Shown: piece after piece, positions 34,235 through 43,562 of the stretch
Position numbering within the stretch: the first letter of the stretch is position 1
How the letters are laid out: the number at the start of each line of letters is the position of its first letter
Source of the DNA: Synechococcus sp. CBW1107
GTDB lineage: Bacteria; Cyanobacteriota; Cyanobacteriia; PCC-6307; Cyanobiaceae
DNA: 64,000 nucleotides
Direction of reading: 5' to 3'
Assembly (NCBI RefSeq): GCF_015841355.1
Contig: NZ_CP064908.1
Location: 3,138,094-3,202,093, forward strand
Notes under the pieces: model-generated
The model's input: only the letters and a program-made list of their open reading frames with translations
Told to the model about the DNA's origin: nothing
Databases searched by the model: none
Program-made: the position numbers and the translations under genes

Positions 34235-34492
34235 TGCTTGCGGTGCTTGTTGTTTGAGCCATTCTGGCACCAGTCTCATACATCCAGTGGGCGCCGATTC
34301 TGTTCACGGCATCCGTCGAAATCTATGTGTAGGCGCTGAGGAGGCCGATCGGTACGATTTTCGCAGCTTGGCCCCAATCCATAAGCCCTGTGAACTGGAC
34401 CCCCAAGCTGAACCAGCTCTGGCGAGTTGGTTTGAGCAATCATTGCGGCTCTACGCGTCTGCAGCGAGATGTACGTGGAGTGTCAGCCATGA

Positions 34493-34522
34493 AGAAGGGC
34501 GCCCGACACGGGGCGCCCTTCT
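34493..34522. terminator. 12-bp perfect hairpin, possible bidirectional terminator
   Basis: AGAAGGGCGCCC and GGGCGCCCTTCT surround a 6-base loop. There is no long T-run on either side, but arm strength and place between transcription units suggest termination. Confidence 0.45.
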
Positions 34523-34626
34523 CATTGGCCCCGTTCCGGCAGTTGTTGGAGCAACGCCTCAACGTTGGTCGCCTTCTCCTCAAGCGTCTGGTCCCGATCG
34601 GTGCGGGTGTTGACCTTCACGGTGCT

Positions 34627-34671
34627 GGGGTTCCCCCGATTTCGTGGACACCGATCAGGGATTCACAGGTG
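34627..34671 (+). repeat. Solo end of an IS3 element of type A
   Basis: GGGTTCCCCCGATTTCGTGG followed by ACACCGATCAGGGATTCACA matches the terminal repeats of the element at 27,264. No transposase is attached. Confidence 0.75.
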
Positions 34672-34692
34672 TGAGGTCTTGGGAAGCGCGGT

Positions 34693-34746
34693 GACACCCC
34701 GACCCTGGCGAACTCACACCCTGTCACTGCATCTGGTGGTACTACA
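34693..34746 (+). repeat. Solo IS481-like end
   Basis: Read inverted, TGTAGTACCACCAG, TGACAGGGTGTGAG and CGCCAGGG match the right end of the IS481 element at about 41,030-41,083 (TGTAGTGCCACCAG, TGACA...GTGTGAG, CGACAGGG). It is a scar just before the ORF at 34,761. Confidence 0.55.
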
Positions 34747-34760
34747 CACCTAGCGCCCTG

Positions 34761-35069
34761 ATGGAGGTGCAGGCTGCTACTGGGATGATCGTTCTTGATC
34801 TGCTCAAGCCGGGCCGGTCAGGCAGGATCGGGATTGCTTCTTCTGGCGAGCGCCGTTATGTCGACATCGGACGCTCCATAGGCAAGTCCAACATGCGCAG
34901 CAACAGCGCCCTGCCCAAGACGGAGGTGGATCCCCAACCTTTTGTGGTGTTCGACGACCGCGAGCTACTCAACTATGAGCCCGCCGTGGTGCTGCCAGTG
35001 ACCCAGCTGTATTATTTGTTATTGAAAGTCTGCTGCGAGTTGTGCCATGGCACATCGGTGACTTCATGA
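34761..35069 (+). CDS. Unrecognised ORF coupled to the TPR-CHAT gene
   Basis: 102 residues (an ATG at 34,785 is also possible). It reads DLLKPGRSGRIGIASSGERR, YVDIGRSIGKSN and PQPFVVFDDRELLNYEPAVV, coherent sequence that resembles the C-terminal piece of a larger protein. Its TGA overlaps the ATG of the TPR-CHAT gene (ATGA at 35,066-35,069), which supports real translation and coupling. Its 5' end lies 14 bp after an IS481 scar, so it was probably truncated there. No function is assigned. Confidence 0.5.
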   Translation: MEVQAATGMIVLDLLKPGRSGRIGIASSGERRYVDIGRSIGKSNMRSNSALPKTEVDPQPFVVFDDRELLNYEPAVVLPVTQLYYLLLKVCCELCHGTSVTS

Positions 35070-38000
35070 AGTGGCAAGGGTTGGTCCTCCTGGCGGCGCT
35101 CCAGCTGCTGGCGGCTCCCCAACTGCTGGCGGCTCCCCAGCTGCGATCCGATTCGAGCCAACCGTCCCTGCCGGCCTCGGTGCAGGCCTGGATCGAACAG
35201 GCCAGTGAGTTCCAGAGCCGTGGGGCCTATGCCGAGGCCGCCGATCTGTGGCAGCAGGTGGTAGCCCTGATGGAACGGGAGCGTGGGGCGGAGGACCCGA
35301 ACACCCTGTCGGCGCTCAACAACGTGGCGGCCCTGAAGGTGCAGGCCGGCGCTTACACCGAAGCCGAACCCCTCTACCTGCGAGTCCTGAAGGTGCGGGA
35401 GCGGCTCTTGGGGCCCGATCACCCCAGCCTCTCAATCACCCTCAACAACCTGGCGGAACTCTTCTATACCCAGGGGCTCTATGCCAAGGCCGAGCCCCTG
35501 TTCCAGCGCGCCCTGTCGATTCGAAAGAAGACCGTCGGCCCGGGCCACCCCGACACAGCCGCGGCCCTCAACAATTTGGCCGCCCTGTTTGACGGCCAGG
35601 GGCTCTATGCCAAGGCCGAACCCCTTTACCGCCGGGCCCTGGCGATCCGGGAGAAGGCCCTCGGCCCTAACCATCCCGCCACTGCCACTTCCCTCAACAA
35701 CCTGGCCGCCCTCTTCGATGCCCAGGGGCTCTACGCCCAAGCTGAGCCCCTTTACCGCAGGGCTCTGGCGATTCAGGAGCCGGTCCTCGGCCACAACCAT
35801 CCTCTCACCGCCAGCACCCTCAACAACCTGGCCCTGCTGCTCGCAAACAGGGGCCTCCAGGAGCAGGCCGAACCCCTCTACCGCCGCGCTCTGGCGATCC
35901 GTGAGCAGGTGCTGGGGCCCACCCACCCTGAAACGGCCGTCACCCTCAGCAACCTGGCCCTGCTGCTGCAGGAGAGGGGGCTCTACGCCGACGCCCAGGC
36001 CCTCTTCGAGCGCTCTGTTGCCAGCAACGAGAAGACCCTCGGCCCTGACCACCCCAACACCGCCACTTCGCTCAACAACTTGGCCCTGCTGTTCGACACC
36101 AAGGGCCTCTTCTCCCGGGCGGAGCCCCTTTACCAACGGGTACTGGCGATCCGGGAGCGCAGCCTGGGTCCCCAGCACCCCGAAACCGCCAACGCCCTCA
36201 ACAACCTGGCCGCCCTCGCCCGCAGCCGCGGCGACTTCCCCCGGGCAGAGACGGGTTACGGGCGCGCTCTGGCGATCCGAGTAAAGGCCCTTGGAGAGTC
36301 CCACCCCGACACGGCTCTCTCCCTCCTCAACCTCAGCGAACTGTTGGTCGAGCTGGGGCGTACCGCCGAGGCCGAACTACTCGCCCGCCGGGCCCTCGCC
36401 ATCTGGGAGCAGGTTCTCGGCCCACACCATCCCAACACTGCGACGGCCCTCAACGTCCTTGCCGTGCTGATCGAGCGCCGCGGAGACGCGACCAAGGCGG
36501 AACCCCTGATGCGGCGGGCCCTGGCGATTCGGGAGAAGGCCCTGGGCCCCGATCACCCCGACACAGCCCTCTCGCTCAACAACCTGGCCCTGCTTCTTGC
36601 CGAGCGGGGCGCCAGTAACGAGGCCGAGCCGCTGCTGGAGAGGGCTCTGGCGATCCAACAGCAGCGTCTGGGTCCGAACCACCCCGATACGGCCCGCGCC
36701 CTGATCAACCTGGCGGTGCTCCAGGCCAACCGCGGAGCGGAGGCGAGCGCGGTTGGCCTGCTGCACCAGGGCATCAGCGGCCAGACCCTCTTCCTTCAGC
36801 GCGAACTCCCCCTCCTCCCAGAAGCCCAGAGGCAGAACCAGATCCGGTCCTTCGGCAGAGCATGGGAAGCCGCCTACTCCTACGCCGGCAGCTCCGACGC
36901 CGGCACCGACCTCGCCCTCTTCACCCGGCTCAATCGTCACGGTCTGCTCCAGGACATCGAACGCCGCCAGGCCGTCCTCGCCCGCGCACCGGGGCCCCAG
37001 CAGACCCTCAGTCAGCAGATCGCCGTTCTCACAGGCCGCCTGGCCACCGTCGGGCTGTCCCCCACCAGGCGCCAGGCGCTCCAGGAGCAGCGCCAGCAGC
37101 TAGAGCAGCAGCTCTACCGCCAACTGCCTGCTCTCGCGCCCCAGCTCGTCAACGCTGCCCAGGTCGCCCGGGCTCTGCCCGCCGATGGCGTCCTGATCGA
37201 GTTCCAGCGTTTGAGCCCCTACGACGGCCGCCGAAAACCCGAGCAGCGCTGGGGCGAGTCCAGATACCTGGGCCTGGTGCTCCAACCGACGGGTGCTGTC
37301 ACGGGCACTGACCTGGGCCCTGCCAATGCCATTGAGACGCTGATCCGCCAGGCCCTGTCGGTCAGCGAGAAGGGTGAGCGCCCCGCCGATCCCCTCTGGC
37401 AGCAGGTGAGCGAGAAGGTGCTGGGCCCGTTGCTGCCCCAGCTTGCCAGTCGCCCCCGCTGGTTCCTTTCCCCCGATGCTGAGCTCAACCGCATTCCCTA
37501 CGCCGCCCTGCCCGACCCGCGGCGGCCCCAGCAGCGTCTCGTGCAAACGGTGCAACTGCGTCTGCTCACCAGCGGACGTGATCTGCTCCCCGCTGATCCG
37601 CCCTCCAGCGGCCAGCGCCCCCTTGTGGTGGCCGCCCCCGATTTCGGTGGCGTCAGGCCCTGGTCGGCCCTGCCCGCCTCCGCCCTGGAGGGCCATCAGG
37701 TGGCCGATCAGCTCAAGGGGACCCTGATCGAGGGAACAGCAGCCACCGCCACGGCCCTGAAACAGGTGCTGGGGCCGCGGGTGCTGCATGTGGCTAGCCA
37801 TGGCTTCTTCTTGCCCTCCGGCCGGGGAGATCCCCTACTTGACTCCGGCCTGGTGCTGGCGGGCGCCAACCACCGCGGTCTTCCCAACCAGGTGCGTCCC
37901 CGAACTCCAGTAGTTGCTGAAGGAACCGCGGTCGGCCAGAGCGACCCCAGCGCCGGCGACGACGACGGCTATCTCACCGCCAAGGAGGCCGCCCAATTGC

Positions 38001-38335
38001 AACTGGATGGCACCCAGCTCGTTGTGCTCTCAGCCTGCGACACCGGTACAGGGAAGATCGAGAGCGGCGAGGGGGTCTACGGACTCCAGCGCGCCCTCAT
38101 TGTGGCCGGAGCCCGCTCCACACTCCTCTCGCTCTGGAAAGTTGACGACGCTGCCACTGCACAGTTCATGCGCCGTTTCTACGACCTGCTCAAGGCCGGC
38201 AAGGGTCGCATGGAGGCACTCGTTCAGGTCCAGGAGGAGTTCCGCACCAATCCTCCTGTGCGCGACTGGCGGGACCACAAGTTCTGGGCCGCCTGGCAGC
38301 TAAGCGGTGACGATGCTGCGTTGCCAGGACTCTGA
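35066..38335 (+). CDS. Exported-type TPR-CHAT protease
   Basis: 1,089 residues from MKWQGLVLLAALQLLAAPQL, a signal-peptide-like N-terminus. About twelve TPRs of 42 residues of the kinesin-light-chain/NPHP3 type follow (about residues 55-560), each with a core like HPDTALSLNNLALLLAERG and PLYRRALAIREKALGP. A helical linker leads to a C-terminal CHAT (caspase-like) domain. It has the catalytic His in VLHVASHGFFLPSG (near 911) and Cys in VVLSACDTGTGK (near 990), then GLQRALIVAGARSTLLSLWK and a final W..W. CHAT domains are cysteine proteases; TPRs bind partners or substrates. The longer GTG start at 35,042 is less likely. It heads a three-gene operon. Confidence 0.95.
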   Translation: MKWQGLVLLAALQLLAAPQLLAAPQLRSDSSQPSLPASVQAWIEQASEFQSRGAYAEAADLWQQVVALMERERGAEDPNTLSALNNVAALKVQAGAYTEAEPLYLRVLKVRERLLGPDHPSLSITLNNLAELFYTQGLYAKAEPLFQRALSIRKKTVGPGHPDTAAALNNLAALFDGQGLYAKAEPLYRRALAIREKALGPNHPATATSLNNLAALFDAQGLYAQAEPLYRRALAIQEPVLGHNHPLTASTLNNLALLLANRGLQEQAEPLYRRALAIREQVLGPTHPETAVTLSNLALLLQERGLYADAQALFERSVASNEKTLGPDHPNTATSLNNLALLFDTKGLFSRAEPLYQRVLAIRERSLGPQHPETANALNNLAALARSRGDFPRAETGYGRALAIRVKALGESHPDTALSLLNLSELLVELGRTAEAELLARRALAIWEQVLGPHHPNTATALNVLAVLIERRGDATKAEPLMRRALAIREKALGPDHPDTALSLNNLALLLAERGASNEAEPLLERALAIQQQRLGPNHPDTARALINLAVLQANRGAEASAVGLLHQGISGQTLFLQRELPLLPEAQRQNQIRSFGRAWEAAYSYAGSSDAGTDLALFTRLNRHGLLQDIERRQAVLARAPGPQQTLSQQIAVLTGRLATVGLSPTRRQALQEQRQQLEQQLYRQLPALAPQLVNAAQVARALPADGVLIEFQRLSPYDGRRKPEQRWGESRYLGLVLQPTGAVTGTDLGPANAIETLIRQALSVSEKGERPADPLWQQVSEKVLGPLLPQLASRPRWFLSPDAELNRIPYAALPDPRRPQQRLVQTVQLRLLTSGRDLLPADPPSSGQRPLVVAAPDFGGVRPWSALPASALEGHQVADQLKGTLIEGTAATATALKQVLGPRVLHVASHGFFLPSGRGDPLLDSGLVLAGANHRGLPNQVRPRTPVVAEGTAVGQSDPSAGDDDGYLTAKEAAQLQLDGTQLVVLSACDTGTGKIESGEGVYGLQRALIVAGARSTLLSLWKVDDAATAQFMRRFYDLLKAGKGRMEALVQVQEEFRTNPPVRDWRDHKFWAAWQLSGDDAALPGL

Positions 38336-38373
38336 GACTGCAACACACTGGACCTGGCAATCTCAACCCCGTC

Positions 38374-39192
38374 GTGCCCCAGCGCTCTTCCTCAGGGTTT
38401 CTCATCCCCTGTCTGCTGCTGGCTGCCACCACCGCTGCCGCACTGGCCACGCCTGCTGCTGTCGCCGCTCCCGGCCCCTCCGCAGCCCTGGAGGTTGCCG
38501 TGGAGACGGTCAGCGGCGCCCTGCGGCAGGCCTGGAACGGCGATCCAGCCACCGCCGCCCTGCCCTGGCCCACCCTGCGACTGGTCCCTTCCGGCAGCGG
38601 AGTCCTGGCCAGCTGCCCCAGCGCCGGGGGCGCCAGCACCGACACCAGCGCCCTCTTCTGTGAGGCCACCGGCGAGCTGCTGCTGGATGCGAAGGGTTTA
38701 AGCAGTGAACAGGAGCGATACGGGTCCTGGGGCCTGGCCTACTGGATCGCCACCGGCCTGGGCCAGTTCTTCCTCGCCCGGCAGAACTCAGGCAGCGCCA
38801 GCCCGGGGCCGGCGGTCAACCTGCAGGCCGTCTGTCTGGCGGGGGTGCTGCTGGATTCCAGTCCGGGCCTAACGCCCAGAACCCCTGCCCAGAAACTCTC
38901 ACCGGCACGCTCCGCCTACGGCAGTGTCGACGCGTCCCTTCAGGGCACCCGCAGCCAACGGGCCTATGCCCTGCTCAGCGGCTTCGGCGCCACTGCCTCC
39001 CCCTGCACCGCCACCGCCATGGAAGGCCTGGCGGCCGACAGAGTGGGCGATCCGAAACTACTGGGGGAGGTGGGTGAGGATCCAGGCAACCGCGCCCTCA
39101 GTAGCGTCAGCGACACCCTGAACATGACCTGCCGCAAACCCCTGCGCTGCCCCCGCCGCATTCGCGAGGTCTATGCCGCCTCCGGTCCCTGA
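38374..39192 (+). CDS. Degenerate YpfJ-like zinc-metallopeptidase homologue, secreted
   Basis: 272 residues from a GTG with a signal peptide (FLIPCLLLAATTAAALATPA). The order of blocks follows YpfJ-type 'neutral zinc metallopeptidases': ALFCEATGELLLD, then GSWGLAYWIATGLGQFFLAR where the family has AYV.AHE.GHH, then VNLQAVCLAGVLLDS for ELQADCLAGVWA, then GTRSQRAYALLSGFGATASP for the C-terminal GT..QR..WF..GF. The HExxH zinc site is replaced by T-G-L-G-Q and the downstream acidic residue by V, so catalysis is unlikely. It starts 38 bp after the CHAT gene and ends 3 bp before the next gene. I infer a scaffold or decoy role. Confidence 0.7.
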   Translation: MPQRSSSGFLIPCLLLAATTAAALATPAAVAAPGPSAALEVAVETVSGALRQAWNGDPATAALPWPTLRLVPSGSGVLASCPSAGGASTDTSALFCEATGELLLDAKGLSSEQERYGSWGLAYWIATGLGQFFLARQNSGSASPGPAVNLQAVCLAGVLLDSSPGLTPRTPAQKLSPARSAYGSVDASLQGTRSQRAYALLSGFGATASPCTATAMEGLAADRVGDPKLLGEVGEDPGNRALSSVSDTLNMTCRKPLRCPRRIREVYAASGP

Positions 39193-39195
39193 ACG

Positions 39196-40014
39196 ATGGA
39201 GGAGTCCGACCGACCGACCGCAGAGCATGGTCCGCTGGAGCCCCCCGCGCCGCTCAGGGATCGGGTGCCCTCATGGGTGCGCTCGAATGTTCTGCACAAC
39301 TGGATCCAGTCCATCGGCATCGTGGTGGCGGCCACCTGGGGCGCATACACCTTCATCTGGAAGGAGATCCTGGTGCCTGAAATGGCACCCGCAAGCCTCA
39401 GCCTGGAGATCACGGTGAGCCCCAGTCGCCGGCTGCGACCGACCCAGACCGCGGGCCAGGCCAACCTTGAACTGGAACTGGAGATCACCGCTTCCAACTC
39501 CAGCAGCCGCAACCTCTACCTGCTCCCCAGCATCTGGCAGATGCAGGGGGTCCGCCTCAGGCAAGGCGGCGAGGATCCCGCCTTCGCCGAGCGGGCCACC
39601 GAGGTGCTTTACCTATTGGGGAGCCAGGACCGGGCCGAACGCTTTGCCCCGGCGGAACCCGGTCGCACCCTCTCCACGGGCTGGTTGTTCCTTGACGACG
39701 TGATCCACCCAGGCGAGAAGCTGAGCCGCAACCTGCTGCTGCGGCTGCCGGCAAAGCGCTACCAGGCCGCCACCTTCGATCTGCTGATCCCCGCCCTCAC
39801 CCAGCCGCCCAAGCAGCGGTTGTTCGGCGGACGTACCTTGCGATGGTCCTACGACCCGCAGGCGAAGGGCACCACGGAACTGGTGCCCAACCTCTGCCCC
39901 CGCGACCCATCCCAGGATTGCGTCCGCATCAGCCTGGACGCCCTCACCAACCAGGTGAAGGCGTTCGATCCCAAGTCGATGTTCTTCAAGACCACCCGGG
40001 AAGTGCCCCTCTAG
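39196..40014 (+). CDS. Membrane-anchored beta-rich hypothetical protein
   Basis: 272 residues. Residues about 35-55 (NWIQSIGIVVAATWGAYTFI) form one membrane span. The rest is beta-rich (LSLEITVSPSRRLRP, NLELELEITASNSSSRNLYL, DDVIHPGEKLSRNLLLRL), like an immunoglobulin-like or carrier domain outside or inside the membrane. No family is recognised. It is the third gene of the TPR-CHAT operon, starting 3 bp after the pseudo-metallopeptidase stop. Confidence 0.7.
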   Translation: MEESDRPTAEHGPLEPPAPLRDRVPSWVRSNVLHNWIQSIGIVVAATWGAYTFIWKEILVPEMAPASLSLEITVSPSRRLRPTQTAGQANLELELEITASNSSSRNLYLLPSIWQMQGVRLRQGGEDPAFAERATEVLYLLGSQDRAERFAPAEPGRTLSTGWLFLDDVIHPGEKLSRNLLLRLPAKRYQAATFDLLIPALTQPPKQRLFGGRTLRWSYDPQAKGTTELVPNLCPRDPSQDCVRISLDALTNQVKAFDPKSMFFKTTREVPL

Positions 40015-40041
40015 GTGATGCCCTACCTTCCAGTCCCTAAA

Positions 40042-41083
40042 TGTGTTTTCTCACCAGGTCATTCAGCGATCAGCAGTCGCTGTAGGGACTGCTGAGGCGT
40101 GAGGCCACCGAGAGCCATGTGGCACCTGTTGCCGTAATAGATCCCCAGATAGCGAGGTAGCCAGCGGTTGCGTTCCTCTGATGTCTGGTAGGCGATCACG
40201 TAGGCCCATTCTGCCAGGATCGTTTTGATGAACCGCTCGGCCTTGCCGTTGGTTTGCGGCGTGTAGGGCTTGATGCGGATAGGTTTCAGATCCAAGGCCC
40301 GGCAGGCTTTTCGCCAATCCCCTGAGCGGTAGGCGGAGCCGTTATCCGACAGGATCCTCCGGCAGGTGATCCCCTGCTCCGAGAACCAACCGACTGCACG
40401 GGCCAGGAATCCAACAGTCGTTGCCTTTTGCTCGTCGGCCAGCACCTCCACATACGCCAGGCGAGTGGCGTCGTCGATGGCGACGTGCACCTTCTCGTAG
40501 CCGGCGCCTCGGAAAGAGCCTTGACGACGGTCACCGGTAATCCGGTGACCGACCCGCTCAAACCTGAAGCTGTTTGGTGTCGACATGGATCATGTCGCCC
40601 GGCCGGTCCCACTGGTGGCGGCGAACTGGAACCTTGGGTTGAAGATTTCTGAGCCGTCCCAGCCCCAGGCATTCATCACACGTCCGACGGTCGAGAGGGG
40701 CGCCTTGAGGGCCCTGGCGATGCGCCGGAGAGTGCAGCACTGGTGCCGTAGATCTACAGCCTGCTGCAGTTGCTGCGGATCGAGCGTCCGCCGCTGGGTG
40801 CGGCGAACGCTGCGACGATCAGCCAGTGCCGCCAAACCGCCTGAACGGAATCGTGCCAGCCACTTGCGGGCGGTGCGCTCACTGATCCCGTGGTCTGCGG
40901 CCAGCTGAGCAAGGTTCCTGTCCTCATCAAGATGCTGCCGGATCAGGCGTTCCCGACCAATCGGTGTCAGGCGGGCATTGGGGTGTGTATGCATGGAGTG
41001 TGCGGTCTTGGGCTGTTGGGTCGCACCACAACCCTGTCGACCTCACACCCCTTTGTCAGCCGGAACAACCTGGTGGCACTACA
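40042..41083 (-). mobile_element. IS481-family element, inactive
   Basis: About 1,042 bp. The ends are TGTGTTTTCTCACCAGGT on the left and, inverted, TGTAGTGCCACCAGGT on the right. The transposase is frameshifted. Confidence 0.8.
40059..40994 (-). pseudogene. IS481-family transposase, two frameshifts
   Basis: The N-terminal frame (from 40,994) has the helix-turn-helix NLAQLAADHGISERTARKWL and reaches VMNAWGWDGSEI. The next segment lies in a second frame (VPVRRHQWDRPGDMIHVDTK, first catalytic Asp). The rest lies in a third frame from about 40,565 (RFERVGHRITGD, ILSDNGSAYRS with the second Asp, TNGKAERFIKTIL with the Glu). Two small indels, near 40,660 and 40,565, therefore inactivate it. Confidence 0.88.
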
Positions 41084-41157
41084 AAGCCAGTCCAACCACC
41101 GGATAAGATCGTGGCTGCGCACGATCTATCCTTATTCGTTGGAAATTGGGTGACTTG

Positions 41158-42261
41158 ATGCAATCATTTGATAGCCAGGACAGTTCTTACATTCCCCGAG
41201 AACTGCTTGATCAACTCACAGAAGTTGATCATCTTGTACAGTCCAAGGCGACTCTTTCTTCCCGACATCCCTGCGATGTGGCTCACGAGCTTGGCATTGA
41301 CATGGAGCACGTGACGGCTGCGCTTCGTCAAGAAGACGGAGAGCTTCTGGAAAGGTTTCTGTGGAATCAGCTATTGACCCTGGGGACCATGTATCAGTAC
41401 TCCGAATACACAGAACATGCATCCAAGCGGAGTTTCTCCAAGCTGCTGAAACTTTATGCCGAGACTGGTCGGTTTGACTTAGCGCATCAGTTGATCAAAT
41501 CTCTGAGTGGCCAGGAAGCGAAGCGCTATAACACATCACTGGAAGGCTTCAGGGAGCGTCATCAGCTCAGCAACCTTGATACTTTCAGCCTGGCTGGAGA
41601 CAGGGGATCCAAATCCCAGTCAATCCCCATTCTTTTGATCAACCTGCCCCAAGACATCTATCGGCACGCCAGATTCCAGGCCCGGTGCCAGGAACTCGGG
41701 CTTGAGTTCACTGTAGAACCTGGTCTTACACCTGATGAGGTATGGAACGTCGCGCATAGGTTCAAGTGCCTCCCCGTCGCGCAGGCAAACGACAAATCCA
41801 CCCCGGCCTGCCTGGACGAACACGACCGGAGACAGCTGAGACGATCGGGAAACATCATCGCCCAATACAACGCCTGGAAAAAGATGGTCGATGAAGACAT
41901 TACTTACGCTTATATTTTTGAAGATGATGCCTGGGTAGACCGCTCGATCCTAGATTTTGACATAAGTGAGAACCAAGGCTGCGGCGAAATCATCTTTGTG
42001 AATGACCGGTTGGTTCGTCATTGTCGATGGCAGCATCAAGGCAATAGTGAACTTGTCACCGTTGCGGAATTATCAGACCCGCGGCTGGCCTTTCCTTGTG
42101 ACAACGCTGATATCAGAGCCCCCGGCGCCGATGGGTATTTGCTTAGCCAAGCCGGTGCCAGAAAGCTCGTTAAAATCATTGATAATACGGGAATCCCTGA
42201 TGGAGGAACGGATTGGTTCCTGCTGACTGTCTCTTTGGATGCCCATCGACTGCTTGAGAGT
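41158..42261 (+). pseudogene. GT25-type glycosyltransferase, 5' part (split by IS3-B)
   Basis: About 368 codons before the IS. After a helical N-terminal 150 residues comes the family-25 fold: SIPILLINLPQDIYRHARFQ, then IIAQYNAWKKMVDEDITYAY, IFEDDAWVD with the metal-binding DD, and GADGYLLSQAGARKLV with DGGTDWFLL. Such enzymes modify LPS or glycans. Base composition is visibly more AT-rich than its neighbours, suggesting separate acquisition. At 42,262 IS3-B starts; the frame runs on into the IS to a stop at 42,333. The missing end is at 44,113-44,253. Confidence 0.8.
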
Positions 42262-42482
42262 CGGGACCTATCAGGGAAGTTGTCCGCTCGGGGTGCTGAG
42301 CTGAGCACCGAGATGGACTGTACTGCGAGTTGAGGTTCAGGGGCCGCACGGCCGGGGTGTTGTTGTCATCGATGGCTGTCTTCGGTCGGGGTTGGGGCGT
42401 CCGGCCCCTGATCGCGGCTGTTGCCGATCGCGCCCTTGGAGGGGCGCCATCGGACAGCCACGGGGGCCTGGATTGTTGAGGG

Positions 42483-43562
42483 TCAAGCAGCCACAGGTTT
42501 CTGCGGTCGCGGATGGTTGATGCTCACAACCTGTGGCTGTAACCAGTTGCGGGGTGGCCGGCTCCAGCGCTGAGGATGCCTCTGCCGAGCTTCCTCATAG
42601 GTCTGTTGGCGGATGGCGCAGATCGCGTCAGCCTGGCCGTAATGGCGCTGATTGGGCGTCACGTACTTGATGCCGCTGTGCCGGTGCTCAGCGTTGTACC
42701 ACTCGACAAAGCCATCCACCCAGGCTTTCACCGAAAGCAGATCCCGGAATCGCCTGAGCGGATAACTCTGGTGGTATTTCATCGTGCGGAACCACGACTC
42801 GGCATAGGCGTTGTCATTGCTGACGCGTGGCCTCGAGAACGAAAGCGACACCCCCAGCTCCGCCATCTTGGCCGCCAGAGTGAATGAGCGCATGGGGGCG
42901 CCATTGTCCGAGTGCAGGACCGCAGCAGTCTCCTTGCTGATCCCTTCATCGCGGCAGACACGATCAAAGAATGCGCTGGCCAACTCGCTACATTCATGCT
43001 CATGCACCTCTGCGCCGAGGATGCGCCGGCTCCATACATCCATCACCATGTAGAGGTAATAGAACTGCCCCTTCACGGGGCCGGGGAGGAGGGTGATATC
43101 CCAGGCCAGTACTTGATGGATGCCCGTTGCTTCCAACACCGGAACCTCCCTGGGCTCACGCGGCAGGCGGGTTCTGCCACGGTGGTTCAGCAGACCCTCT
43201 TGCCGCATGATGCGGTAAATCGTGGACTCTGAACCCACATAGATTCGCTCCTCGGCAAGGATGGCCACGATCTGGGCGGGAGTGAGGTCCGCGAATCGCG
43301 GATCGTTGACGATGTGAATTAAGCGCTGCCGCTCTTCTGGTGTGAATCGGTGCGCCACATTCCGTGGAGAGCCTTTGCGGCGATCCTGGCTGAATCCATG
43401 TGTCTGGAACGCAATGCCCCAGCGCCGTAACGTGCGTGAGCAGATACCGATCAGATCTGCAATCGCCGTGGCAGAAGCCCCTTCTTTGAGACCTTCTCGG
43501 AACAATTCCATCAGCTGACTTCTATCCTCTGGCGGGATCATTGTTCCTCGTCCCGTGGCCAC
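42483..43562 (-). CDS. IS3-family OrfB, element B, copy 2
   Basis: Identical in protein sequence to OrfB of copy 1 (359 residues). DDE residues are in VLAWDITLLPGP, VLHSDNGAPMRS and NAYAESWFRTMKY. Reached by -1 frameshifting from OrfA at the same A AAA AAG heptamer. Confidence 0.95.
   Translation of the reverse strand: MATGRGTMIPPEDRSQLMELFREGLKEGASATAIADLIGICSRTLRRWGIAFQTHGFSQDRRKGSPRNVAHRFTPEERQRLIHIVNDPRFADLTPAQIVAILAEERIYVGSESTIYRIMRQEGLLNHRGRTRLPREPREVPVLEATGIHQVLAWDITLLPGPVKGQFYYLYMVMDVWSRRILGAEVHEHECSELASAFFDRVCRDEGISKETAAVLHSDNGAPMRSFTLAAKMAELGVSLSFSRPRVSNDNAYAESWFRTMKYHQSYPLRRFRDLLSVKAWVDGFVEWYNAEHRHSGIKYVTPNQRHYGQADAICAIRQQTYEEARQRHPQRWSRPPRNWLQPQVVSINHPRPQKPVAA

Noticed and set aside
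33596..34339. 247-residue plus-strand frame opposite the secreted-protein genes
   Set aside because: Low-complexity shadow; the minus-strand genes have signal peptides and coherent domains.
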